From Chlorops oryzae (taxonomy: Eukaryota; Arthropoda; Insecta; Diptera; Chloropidae), in the NCBI GenBank assembly GCA_020466095.1, contig CM035808.1:72781188-72845187 (forward strand): DNA of 64,000 nt, read 5' to 3'. The notes below the pieces were generated by a model. The model was not told where the DNA came from and did no database searches. It saw nothing but the letters and a program-made list of their open reading frames with translations. The translations under genes and the position numbers were made by a program. Below, one piece after another: positions 42,244-52,372 of the stretch. The stretch's first letter is position 1. Each line of letters starts with the position of its first letter.

Positions 42244-45200
42244 ATGATCGAAAAAATCGATAAATTGACCGAAAATAATTATGATTTTTGGGCAATACAA
42301 ATGAAAAGTATCCTCGTAAGCGCAGGATTATGGAAAATTCCGAGCGGTCAAAGTGTAAAGACTGAGGGCATGGCAAATTCTGATATACTGAAATGGAACT
42401 CCCAGGATGAAAAAGCAGCCGCTTATATAATCTTAAATCTGTCTCCATCGCAAATAATGCATGTTAAAAATTTGGATGGTTCTAGGACGATCTGGAACAA
42501 ACTCAAGGAAGTTCATACGCCGGCAGGTCCCTCAAGGAAAGTATCGTTGTACAAACGTCTCATGAACCTGAATATGTCAGAAAATGAAAACGTGTCGCAT
42601 CACATAAACTCATTTTCGGAAATCGTGGATAAGCTGAGTGAAATAGAAATTGTAATTCCCGATGAGTTACTTGTTTTAACATTGCTCACAAGTCTTCCAA
42701 AGTCATACGAAAATTTTGTGATTGCAATTGAAGTACGTGATACGCTGCCGACATTGAATGCACTCAAGGGCAAAATTTTAGAAGAAGGACAGAGAAGAAA
42801 TAAGTTAACTAACGGCGAAGCCGAAAACAATGAGCAAAATGCGTTTGTAGCTCAGTCCAAATCTAAAAACACAAGCAAAAAGGAAGCAGAACAAAAAAAC
42901 ACTGATATGAAACAACGAAAAAAGAATGCTAAATGTTATAACTGCGGCAAGAAGGGGCACTATGCAGCAAATTGCAAATCGCCGAAAAAGAAGACAGAAG
43001 AAACCGAAAAAGAACTCTCTTTTTCTACTGGAGTCACCTACACAACCTCAAACGCTTGGTGCATCGACAGCGGAGCGACATCACACATGTGTGCGCATAA
43101 GAGTCAGTTTATTACGTTCACTGAAGGCACACAAGAAATCGGACTAGCAGGTAACAACTCAATCGTTGCTCAGGGCAAAGGGAGTGTTCGCATAGCTACG
43201 TCAACACGTGTGATAAAATTAACAGATGTACTCTATGTGCCAAATTTGCAGAGTAACTTTATTTCAGTGAGCAAAGCAGTTAATCAAAACATGGAAGTAA
43301 TTTTGTCAAACAAATATGCAATTATAAAAAACCAAAACAAGGAAACTGTTTTAAAAGCCGAACGAAAGAATAATTTATTTATTTTTGAGGAAATAAAGCC
43401 AAAATGCTATTTATTATCTACAAATAACACTGTAAAATGGCATTATAGATTCGGTCACTTAAATTTTAAAAGTTTGAGTGAATTATCAAAGAAGAATTAA
43501 GTGCGTGGTTTGGAATGCGACAAAGTCAGAGAAGAAGCAAAATGTGTTGTGTGTATGAAGTGTAAAATCCACTCATTACCTTTTCCACATACTAGCGAAA
43601 GTCGAGCAAAGGAACGCTTGCAATTAATTCACACTGACGTATGCGGACCATTTAACACAGCTTCGTTAGGCGGCTCAAAATATTTCGTCACGTTCGTCGA
43701 TGACATGTCTCGCAGGGTTTTTGTCTATTTCATTAAAAGCAAAGATGAAGTGTTTGAAAAATTTAAGGATTTTAAAGCGATGGCAGAAAACCAAACCGGA
43801 AAAAAAATAAAAATAATACGAAGCGACAACGGCCGGGAATACATCAACAAAAACTTTGAACAATTTCTTTTGGATAATGGAATAGCAAGAGAGCTATCAA
43901 CAGTTTACTGTCCGCAGCAGAATGGCGTCGCCGAACGTTTTAATCGAACCCTGATAGAAATGGCTAGAAGTATGTTATGCCATTCCGGTCTACATAGTTT
44001 CCTGTGGGCTGAGGCAATTAGTACAGCAGCCTACATACGTAATCGTTGTCCAACGAAAGCTTTGCAGAATTGTACACCAATTGAGGCGTGGTCTGGTAAG
44101 AAGCCTGGTGTTAATCATTTTCGAATTTTTGGTTCTCTTGCAGTGGCGCTCAACAAAGGACGTAAAAATAAATTCCAACCCAAGGGAGAAGAATTTTTCT
44201 TTGTTGGCTACTCTCTTACATCTAAGGCATATCGTCTGTATGACCCACAAAATCGGCGCATAGTTGAGAGGCGTGATGTTTTCTTCGATGAAAGCAGAGT
44301 CATGGGCGAACAACCGGGCAGCAGCTTTTACAACCTTAAGCTGGTAACTGAAGAAGACAAGAATGACAACGACCATCTCGAAAGGGAAATATCTGAAGTT
44401 GACAATAAGGAAACTGTCGTGGAAGCTGAAATTGAGAAGTACGAGAGCGCTGACGAAAACGACGAAGAGAACGAACGTACTGAGGTATCAACGTCACCAG
44501 ATAACGGAAATCAACCGAAAATCGCTTGGATAGGGAGACCGGGACGACTCCGGAAGGAATATGATGTTGTTAATTTGATGACTGCGGATAATGAAATTGT
44601 CAAACCAACTTCATATACAGATGCTACTCGCAACCAACAATCGAATGAGTGGCTGAACGCGATGAAAAACGAGTATGCGTCGTTGCTATCAAATAACACG
44701 TGGAAGCTGGTTGAACCACCTATAGGACAGAAAATTATAGGATCTAAATGGGTGTATAGCCTAAAGCGAAATAAAATCGGCAGAATCGAGAGATTTAAGG
44801 CCAGGCTTGTGGCTAAGGGCTGCAGCCAGCAGTTCGGTATCAACTATTTCGAAACGTTCTCGCCGGTTGTAAGGTACTCTACGATACGTTTGGTGATTGC
44901 ATTAGCGGTCAAGCACAAAATGCACCTTCATCAACTAGACGTTACAACTGCGTATTTGAACAGTGAACTTAAAGAGGAGTGTTACATGGCGCAGCCAGAA
45001 GGTTTTGTGGACAGGCAGCATCCAAATTGGGCACTAAAACTCAATAAAGCTATTTACGGTTTGAAACAGTCGGGAAGAGCATGGAATGAGAAACTTAGCT
45101 CTGAGCTAAGAAATTTTGGTTTTACTCCGTGTAAATATGAGCCGTGCTTATACTCAAAAACCAAAAAAGGCAAGTTAAACCTGATAGCAATATACGTTGA

Positions 45201-46143
45201 TGATCTCATTATAGCAACCAACACCGCGGAAGACATGTGGGAAATAAAGCAGAGCATCGCGAGTATATTCGAATTAGTAGACAAAGGGCCTTTGCATTAC
45301 TTCTTAGGAATCGAAGTGGAACGTGAAGGCAATCTTGGCTCAATCACAATTGGACAAAGGAAATACATCCAAGACCTGTTACACCAGTACGGAATGGGGG
45401 AATGTCGACAAGTATCCGTACCCTTAGAACCTGGTTGCCAACTCAGTAAAGATGATGGAAGCAGCAAAAGGGCTCATCAAGCGAAATATCAATCGTTGAT
45501 AGGTGCGTTGATGTACCTCGCTATTTCAACACGACCCGACATTATTCACTCGGTTAGCAAGCTAGCGCAATTTAACACAAGTCCTACAATTGAACATGAA
45601 GTTGCTGCTAAACACGTTTTACGCTATCTATCAAAAACTATTGACTGGAGAATACACTATGTGCCCACTGACGATGATATGTTTGGATACGTTGACGCAG
45701 ATTGGGGCAGTAATATAGTGGATAGAAAATCGTATTCTGGATATGTATTTATGATGGCCGGAGGACCTGTGTCATGGGAATCTAAGAAACAACCTATAGT
45801 AGCATTAAGTTCAACAGAAGCTGAATACATTTCTCTTTCGAATAGTGGAAAAGAAGCAGTTTATCTTAAGCGACTACTTGTTGAGATAGGAAAGTTTGAA
45901 GAAAAATTGCCTGTTACCATTTTTTGTGACAATCTGAGTGCACAGCAAATTGCAAAAAACGATGTCTTACATTCTCGAACAAAACATATAGATGTAAAGT
46001 TTCACCATATTCGAGAATTACTGAATCAAAATGAAATAAAAATTAAGTATATATCGACGGGTGAAATGGTTGCAGACGTTTTAACCAAAAACTTAAGTAG
46101 AGCCAAACATTGTAAATTTATGAAATCTATGGGTATTTTTTGA
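42244..46143 (+). pseudogene. copia Gag-Pol polyprotein, one in-frame stop
   Basis: 1300 codons from ATG 42244, chosen because it starts the conserved Gag sequence (IDKLTENNYDFWAIQM). Gag ends with the zinc knuckle CYNCGKKGHYAANC; protease CIDSGATSHM; integrase finger HYRFGH ... CVVCMKC, LIHTDVCGPF, RSDNGREY and NGVAERFNRTL; RT with LDVTTAYLN and YVDDLIIA; RNase H with YVDADWGSN and SSTEAEYISL. A TAA at 43498-43500 lies between the two halves of the integrase zinc finger, so it is a mutation, not a Gag-Pol control site. Confidence 0.93.
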
Positions 46144-46192
46144 TTTTGATTTTTTGTATATTATTTTGGGAAATATTCCTGTTGAGAAGAGG

Positions 46193-46444
46193 TATTGAAG
46201 TTTTTAATTTACTTTGCAACATGAATATATGCAACATGAATATAATGTATACTCTCAACTATTTTAGTTGTGAATTGAATTGTCTCTCTGCTTGAGCACA
46301 CACACATTGAAGTTTACAAAATTACCGCTTGATGCAGCTGAGATCATATTTTGTTTATCATTTGTAAGTTAGTTCGAATAAAGACTCTAAGGTGTAAAGT
46401 TAATAATCGGAATCTTTTATTAACTCTTTCTTTTCGGACCTACA
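46193..46444 (+). repeat. copia 3' LTR (252 bp)
   Basis: Starts after the purine tract gttgagaagagg. Apart from the 63-bp deletion, it differs from the 5' LTR by very few bases (ACTCTTTC against ACTCGTTC). Confidence 0.9.
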
Positions 46445-47005
46445 AATTAATTTCTGGACTTCTATAAAATGGAGTTAAAAGAGAGGTTCTCTAACCATAA
46501 AAATGTGTTATCAGGATTTCAAAGACTGTTTGATGATAGCTTGTCTAACACAGATTTGGAGAAAACTGTAAAATTTTACGAGGAATTTTTTCCTTGCTCA
46601 TCATCAGCTGTAATGGCGGAAGTTATGATTTGGGGGCAATATCTAAGTCGTAAACAAATCTCGCCGAAAAATGCTATTGATGCTATAGATGTTTGTCCAA
46701 AAGAAACCTTTCCAGCCACTTTTCTTCTGCTTAAAATTATAGCAACGCTGCCAGTATCAACCAGTATAGCCGAAAGGACATTTTCATGCTTAAAGCGCAT
46801 TAAAACTTATTTAAGGAACTCAATTGGACAGGTATATTATAACCTTTTCTCTAGGTTTTTTGTTTAAATCAGCCATTTCAATTAATTTCAGAATCGGCTC
46901 AATGGCCTGGCAGCTTTGGCCTTACACAAAAATGTACCTATATGTGCAGATGAAGTTCTTGATGAACTTTCAAAAAAACCAAGGCGGCTTAATTTCATTC
47001 TTTGA

Positions 47006-47174
47006 TTTAAAATGTGGTTCAACCGGCATGAAATGCCAACATAATTGTGTGATACAATGAAATTTGAAATAATATATCTTGTATTAGTTTGAGTTTTTAT
47101 TGAGTTTTTTAAAACCTATTACTATTTTTACCCCCGCCCCCCCCCCCCTTTCCAAAATCCTACCTACGCCACTG
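47006..47174. other. hAT-2 3' end
   Basis: 3' UTR and terminal inverted repeat with a C-run (47131-47150) mirroring the G-run of the left end. Confidence 0.7.
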
Positions 47175-47977
47175 TTACAACACCTTCATCGATTTGACAT
47201 TCATTATTAATGCAATATTCAGAGTGTATGTGTGTTGCAACGTACTTTTTGTATTTTACCCAATTTGTTTTAGAGGTGGTCAGTCTAAGAGGGGGGCACG
47301 TTGTTCTTGTGTTTCCCGAAAGTTTGTAAATTAGAGGACAATGATCTGAAGACATTTCATAACTTATCGACGTTAAAATACGAGAGTTATCGATACCTCG
47401 TATGATGGCAAAGTCTATAAGGTCTGGTATTTTGTTTTGATCTGTTGGCCAATACGTTGGATTTCCAGGTGAAAATAAGCCTACATTACTGGATGAATTC
47501 ATCAGGGTGTTGTAAATTTGTCTACCCCTTGGAGAAATTAGGCGCGAACCCCAGTGGGTATGCTTTGCATTATAATCGCCTGCCGCTATGAATCTATTAC
47601 CAAGGGTTTCAAAAAATTCTTTAAATTGGCTTTCACTTACTGAAAATCGAGGAGAACAGTAGATTGCAGACAGAACTAAATTTGCGCCAAGGCTTTCAAT
47701 CGAGACTGAAGTCGCTTGGAGGTAATTTTTTGAGAATGGCTCTATAGAAAAATGCCTAATTCTATTACGAATCAATATACCCGTTCCTCCATGTGCTTTC
47801 CCATCAGGGTGGTTCGTTTTGTAGAATTTATAACCTGGTACCGAAAATTTATTTTTATCTGTAACATGTGTCTCTGAAATAAGCATCACATCAATAGAAT
47901 TGTTTGAAAGGAAGTGTGATAATTCTAGCTTACGCCGATTTATCCCATTTGCATTCCATGAGCATAATTAGTAAGCT
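47175..47977 (-). pseudogene. LINE 2 ORF2, endonuclease part
   Basis: Minus strand, upstream of hAT-2. AP endonuclease motifs: WNANGINRRK, MLISETH, FIAAGDYNAKHTHWGSR and MSSDHCPL. The ORF2 ATG (47977) overlaps the ORF1 stop as ATGA, as in LINE 1. A one-base shift lies just after the start, since WNANG is in another frame. The body from 47889 to 47175 is open and is then cut by hAT-2. Confidence 0.88.
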
Positions 47978-48471
47978 CATGTTTGTGCAGTAGAAGCTTG
48001 TTGAGGCTGCTGTTGCGATCTCATTATCATCTCAAACATATTTTCAACTTTTACCATGAATTGCTTAAGAGTCTGAGTCAGAGTGGCTATCATGGCCTCC
48101 AAGTAACCATTTGACTGCTGGGGGGCAGAGTTTGAATTATAGCCACCTTTAGCAACATTTGCATAGGACATGGTGTTATTCACTGGAATATTGACATTAT
48201 TTTGTTGTGGGACAACAGGAACAATGGCATTATTTTGTCTGTTTATTGGAAACAGATCTGTTCTATTGGAAACAGATCTGTTTATTGGAAACAAAGCTGT
48301 TTTATTGGAAACAGGTCTGTTTATATAGCAGCTGTGATTGTTGTTGTTGTTGTTAAAAAGATGAACTTTTTCTTCATGAACTGAGTCAACCATTTTAAAT
48401 GATATTACTGTTGTGACTGCTGCTGTTGCTCCTGCTCTACAGTTAATGAAACCTTTTTGGAGACTGAGTGT
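47977..48471 (-). pseudogene. LINE 2 ORF1, C-terminal part (5'-truncated LINE)
   Basis: Gag-like C-terminus: Asn-rich stretch, repeated NRSVSN/NRPVSN units (three near-identical 24-bp repeats at 48240-48320), TMSYANVAKGG and a Gln-rich helical tail. The zinc knuckles are missing because the LINE was 5'-truncated on insertion into the Polinton. Confidence 0.75.
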
Positions 48472-48900
48472 TTTATTTTCTGTCTTCATTACTTTAATAA
48501 ATGAATGAATACATTGAAGCCCTTCCTGTACCGACCATTATTTAGTGAGTCGTCTTTGTTGATGACGAGAAACCCATGCTTATCCTTCCAGCACCCTCCG
48601 CAAATTTTTAAAAAGTCGACAAATGACATATCAGTACCAACGTGATCATGGTATATATGTCGTATATTCAATTTATCCTGCTTGTATATAATAATTAACT
48701 TTGCGTTGTCACGAATCAAATGTTTTGGTATTCGAGTGTAAGTTTGACAAAGAAAGAAGCTATCAATATTGTTATGACGCCCCATGCAGAAATAATTCCT
48801 TACATTGTTTTGTTTCTCACATGCTACATCATCGAAAATAAAAATAGAGTCTTGTTTACCGTTTTCTGGAGCTATGACTTCATCATTTTCAGAGTAGAGT

Positions 48901-49835
48901 AAGGGCGGGTAATGTGGTATAGGCGGGTAATGTGGTATAGTAGCTTTTCTCTTTAACTAAACACACAGGGTTAACGGAACTTCACTTAATAGCTTCAGGT
49001 TTTAATAGAACTATGAAAGCAAGACAGTTTTTTATTTTTGCAAGTCATGCTATAAATCAGTTGGGAAGAAACTGCGTGGAAGTGTGTTCGTGTTTTTTTT
49101 TTGAGCTCAACTAAAAACTGAATTTTTTAATTTAAAAAATTTTTTAAACTTCATGAAGCTTACATTTATGTAACAAGAAACTGTTTTCTTAAAGCAGGGT
49201 ATAAATCGTAGTTAAAAAAAAATTAATACTTTCTTGAAAATCAGTATTTCTTTGAATCAACAATAGTGCGGGTATTGTGGTATAGGCTACCGATAGTGGC
49301 GAAAACATAATATTAAATGACACAACAGGTGAGGAGTTTTCGGATTTTCCACCAACAAAAGAAGCTGTGTGTAATTATGGCGATAAAGCCTATGAGGACG
49401 ATGCAGTTATTATACATGTCTGCAATGCGACCTCGTTTGGGCTCATGAAAAATGTATTCCAAATCGCAGTGCCATTTTTCTTTGCAATTCTTGCAAATAA
49501 TCTTTTATCTTTCTAAAAACATAAATAAATAAATAAAACATAAACCACAACTTATTTATCAGAAAAAAAAAGTTATTTACAGGTGTTGTGGTATACTATA
49601 CCACATTACCAGACCTGGTGTACCACATTACCCTCCAAATTTTGCAATTGCCGATATTCGAGTTTTTTTATATATTGATAAATATGTCAAAAACAAGGAG
49701 CCCAACGCCTAAACAGTTATTGTAGTGTGTGCCTAACATTCATATTATATCAATACTTCAACAGTATTTTAATCAGATAAAAATTGTAGTTGTTGGCGGC
49801 AAAAAACGATTAGGTATACCACATTACCCGCCCTT
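48901..49835. mobile_element. Inverted-repeat element with GGGTAATGTGGTATA repeats
   Basis: The ends are inverted AAGGGCGGGTAATGTGGTAT. The core motif recurs internally: direct at 48903, 48925, about 49268 and 49582 (diverged), and inverted at about 49599, 49620 and 49814. It splits the Polinton ATPase. No transposase; no clear target duplication (flanks agtagagt and cctctagg). Confidence 0.8.
49294..49515 (+). other. Exon-like ORF in the small element (secreted/GPI-type tail)
   Basis: Open frame of about 70 codons starting right after an AG (ggtatAG, 49290s) and ending TAA near 49515. The product has potential N-glycosylation sites (NDTT, NATS), two Cys, acidic patches (YGDKAYEDDAV) and a hydrophobic C-terminus (VPFFFAILANNLLSF) like a GPI-anchor signal. 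No in-frame ATG at the start suggests a terminal exon. It could be a captured host exon. Family not recognised. Confidence 0.45.
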
Positions 49836-50249
49836 CCTCTAGGTTAAAAGTCCCATTCCTTTTATAGGATTTATAAGTTGTTTTAAATATTGATATTAAG
49901 ATTGATGTAATGATTTTGAATACAAGTATACATTTTTGAATCTACGTCCATGAGGACTTTCAATAAGACTCAACGTAACGTTAGTTTTCCCACAATTAGA
50001 TGGTCCAACAATTAATGCTCGTATTGTGTTTGGTAACAACGAGTTATGTCGCGGTTGTGTAGAATTAACATTTGGATTTATTTTTACATCCAAATTTTTT
50101 ACCAAAATATTCTTCTGCTGTCTTACGAAACGCATTTTTTTTTCAACTAACATTTAAACTATAAAAGATTATGCTTTTATATCTTTTCAGTTAGATTGAT
50201 TTAAATCATTGTTTTGATTACATAAAATATTCAAAGTATATGTCTATAA

Positions 50250-51082
50250 ATGTTTGTCCACCCAAAAATGTTAATTAGTCATAAACGAAAGGTTGTCGGA
50301 AGAGGATTAATAAATAATTTTATTAATAAACTACCAATAGAACTTCATTTACCAGTCTATCAGTTTTGCGGTCCAGGCAAAAAGCTTCAAAAACGATTAG
50401 CAAGAGGAGACAAAGGTATCAACCTATTGGATTCTGCCTGTAGAGAACACGATATTGCCTATTCTAAATTCAAAGACTTGAAAAATCGTCATATTGCAGA
50501 TAAGAATTTAGTGGAAAGAGCTTGGGAGAGAGTTAAATCAACTGACGCGGGTGCTACAGAAAAAGCAAACGCTTGGTTTGTCACAAACGCTATGAAAGCT
50601 AAATTAAAATTTGGTGGTAGTCTCACGAAATTCATACAAAATCGAAAGAAGAAGAATATAGTGATGAAGAAAAAGAAAACTGTAAAGAAAAAGAAGGAAT
50701 GTCCTACAAAAGTTTTTAAGGCTGCAATCAAGAAAGCTACAAGAGAATTGAATACGGCAAAGCCCATTGACTTACATGATGCTATCCAAGTTGCTGAAAA
50801 ATCTCTATCATCTTCACTTAAAAGACAAACCAAAAAAGCAATACCACGTATAATCTCAGTACCCAAAGTGGGAGGATTTTTACCATTAATACCAATTTTA
50901 GCGGGCATTTCTAAACTTAGAGGAATTATATCTGGAGGAATGTCAATTGCAAACCTGATAAAAACGTAATATCTGCAAAGAATAAAAAGCTTCAGGAGCC
51001 TGTTGCGGTTGGAAATGGACTCTATTTAAAACCATATAGAAAAGGATATGGTTTCTTTCTTAAACCGCACACAAAAAACTAA
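50250..51082 (+). pseudogene. Polinton PLA2-domain capsid protein, one frameshift
   Basis: Phospholipase A2 fold near residues 35-75: the calcium-loop-like FCGPGKKL and the catalytic His-Asp in LDSACREHDIAYSK. Similar PLA2 domains in parvovirus and adintovirus capsid proteins help particles breach membranes. Then comes a Lys-rich stretch and a hydrophobic pX/pVI-like C-terminal region. The frame stops at 50969, but the conserved tail (NGLYLKPYRKGYGFFLKPH) continues in another frame to 51082. Oriented opposite to the ATPase (divergent promoter region about 50154-50249). Confidence 0.8.
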
Positions 51083-51087
51083 TAAAA

Positions 51088-51438
51088 ATGCTATCCAACA
51101 GGGCTCTAACTGAAGACGGTATCAAAAAATATGCTAAGAAATTACAATTCTTTAGAGGTGTTTTCATGCGAAATGCTTAACCAAAACGTCCCCATAAGAA
51201 CAAATCTGGAATTATCAATCTAGATTCATCAGATGGAGGAGGAACGCATTGCGTAGCATATATTGAAAATTATGGTTTTAAAGAATACTTTGACAGTTTT
51301 GGTAATCTACCTCCACCAAAATAAGTTGTGAAATACCTTGGAGAGAAAAACTTGAGCTATAACTATAAACAACTTCAGCAATACAATTCATATAACTACG
51401 GTCATTTATGTTTACAATTTCTTTATTCATATTCATAA
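51088..51438 (+). pseudogene. Polinton adenain-like cysteine protease, inactive
   Basis: About 117 codons from ATG 51088, six bases after the PLA2 gene. Keeps GTHCVAYI (catalytic His), YFDSFGNLPPP and QYNSYNYGHLCLQFLYS. Where the family has Asn-Cys-Gly-His, this copy has a Tyr in place of the nucleophile Cys. There are two in-frame stops (near 51178 and 51322). The protease would mature the capsid; this copy cannot. Confidence 0.85.
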
Positions 51439-51460
51439 TAAACATAAATACAATAAAAAA

Positions 51461-51752
51461 TCAAAACTTGCTATTTTTTCTTATTAAATTTGAATAATGG
51501 TTCATTAGTTTGTGTGCTTTGCAGATAATAAATTTGTTGTTGAAACAAGTGCAATCATTGTATCTTTGAGAAAAGTTGTAACAGCCTGAAGGACAGCTTT
51601 GGAAATGCATTCCATATATGGATTTGACAACTTGTTCTTGTTCCATTTGTTTAGCTCGTTGCATTGCTGACCACAAAAAATTAGTCTTCACTAGAAATAT
51701 GAAGCTTAAAGTTTTTTAGAAAAAGACGAATTATTCCGCTTTCCGATGCCAT
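51461..51752 (-). pseudogene. Small Cys-rich Polinton protein, frameshifted
   Basis: From ATG 51752 (MASESGIIRLFLKNF), a shift near 51690 leads to the 51691-51461 frame, with a Cys-rich C-terminal part (FQSCPSGCYNF, DCTCF, FIICKAHK) that could bind metal. No named family. Confidence 0.45.
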
Positions 51753-51830
51753 GTTGTTTTTAAATTGACAATTAGTAACGTAATAAATCAACCACCAACA
51801 TTCATAACATTGTTAGCTGATGCTGATTGT

Positions 51831-52253
51831 TTAGTGTGCTGTTTCAACTGAATTTGGTTCTGTAACACCATTAACATCAGAATCATTAAGAGGCTTTACC
51901 AATGACATACTCTCTATTTCACTGAAGACGCATCCTATTTTGAACCCTCCAAAATCACGTCTTGTTTGATGCATCCCATCATATGCCACTCCAGTCAAAC
52001 AAATAAATGCACCGTTCACGTCAATTTTAACATGATCCGTCTCATTGAATGTGAATTTTTTTCTTAGAATATGATCAGGTTTTGGACAATTTCTATACAT
52101 TCTAAAGAGCAAAGTTCTAATTCCATTACCTGGTGTCATATGCACACTCAACTCTTCATGTGTGACATTAATATCAGTAATAGTAAATGATTTCCAAAAA
52201 GTATGACAAATGCAATATTTCTCATGACCTCTTATATCTTGAATCCAAAACAT
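51831..52253 (-). CDS. Hypothetical Polinton protein (140 aa)
   Basis: Uninterrupted. A probable beta-rich domain (FTITDINVTHEELSVHM, HVKIDVNGAFICLTGVAYD) with no motif I recognise. It lies in the minus-strand gene cluster between the Cys-rich ORF and the secreted ORF. Confidence 0.5.
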   Translation of the reverse strand: MFWIQDIRGHEKYCICHTFWKSFTITDINVTHEELSVHMTPGNGIRTLLFRMYRNCPKPDHILRKKFTFNETDHVKIDVNGAFICLTGVAYDGMHQTRRDFGGFKIGCVFSEIESMSLVKPLNDSDVNGVTEPNSVETAH

Positions 52254-52372
52254 TTTTCTCTTACAATCTTCAACAGATATTTAATTCCTACCTTTCTCGG
52301 TAGCGATTGAAACTCAACTAAATTCAAAGTTCATTTGCAAAAAGTATTTATTTATAAAACAATTTTTAGTTT

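Larger units (their letters stand above)
41852..46444 (+). mobile_element. copia retrotransposon (Ty1/copia), nearly complete
   Basis: 4.6 kb, inserted in the third coding block of hAT-2. LTRs begin TATTGAAG and end CCTACA. The 5-bp duplication is AATGA (41847-41851) against AATTA (46445-46449); excising it restores the hAT reading frame (LFNEFLDFY). A single polyprotein frame has one internal stop. The primer site is the copia-type internal tRNA-iMet match. Confidence 0.92.
39929..47005 (+). pseudogene. hAT-2 transposase (TTF finger, DUF4371, dimerisation domain)
   Basis: Exons: 39929-40348, 40442-41030, 41087-41851, 46450-46831 and 46892-47005, with GT-AG introns of 93, 56 and 60 bp; the copia element sits inside the third coding block. 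Exon 1 has the TTF-type finger (KCGAFCIPCVLF), exon 2 the DUF4371 region (FFSVLVDETSDVS carries catalytic Asp), exon 3 GQGYDGARNMSG and CAAHCLNL, and the end has the hAT dimerisation signature (TSIAERTFSCLKRIKTYLR) and LDELSKKPRRLNFIL. Frameshifts near 41347 and 41470 plus copia make it inactive. It resembles the ZMYM1-like group. Confidence 0.88.
35064..47174 (+). mobile_element. hAT-2: ZMYM1/DUF4371-type hAT transposon, 12.1 kb with inserts
   Basis: The ends are inverted CAGTGGCGT(C/A)GGTA followed by long G/C homopolymers. The 8-bp duplication is TTACAACC (35056-35063) against TTACAACA (47175-47182), one mismatch; the interrupted LINE 2 ORF2 frame rejoins across it (DEGVV then TLNS). It holds a multi-exon transposase on plus and three later insertions: Helitron, Dong-like LINE and copia. 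Net own length is about 3.7 kb. Confidence 0.92.
19508..48471 (-). mobile_element. Jockey-clade LINE 2, hugely interrupted
   Basis: Minus-strand LINE related to LINE 1 but a different family. The 3' poly(A) is the T-run at 19508-19519. The 3' UTR lies at 19520-19754 and 33035-33175, ORF2 at 33176-35063 and 47175-47977, and ORF1 (5'-truncated) at 47977-48471. It is inserted in the Polinton, with an imperfect 14-15 bp target duplication. It contains the Harbinger-like nest in its 3' UTR and hAT-2 in ORF2. Confidence 0.85.
48489..50153 (-). pseudogene. Polinton packaging ATPase, split by an insertion
   Basis: FtsK/HerA-type genome-packaging ATPase. The N-terminal half (50153 to about 49836) has Walker A GPSNCGKTN. 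The C-terminal half (48900-48489) has Walker B SIFIFDDVA and the conserved FFLCQTYTRIPKHLIRDN and NNGRYRKGFN. A 935-bp transposon lies between them, with additional stops near 49900 and 49856. It would have pumped DNA into capsids. Confidence 0.9.

Noticed and set aside
43498..43500. Readthrough stop as copia Gag-Pol control
   Set aside because: The stop lies within the integrase zinc finger, not at the gag-pol boundary, so it is a mutation.
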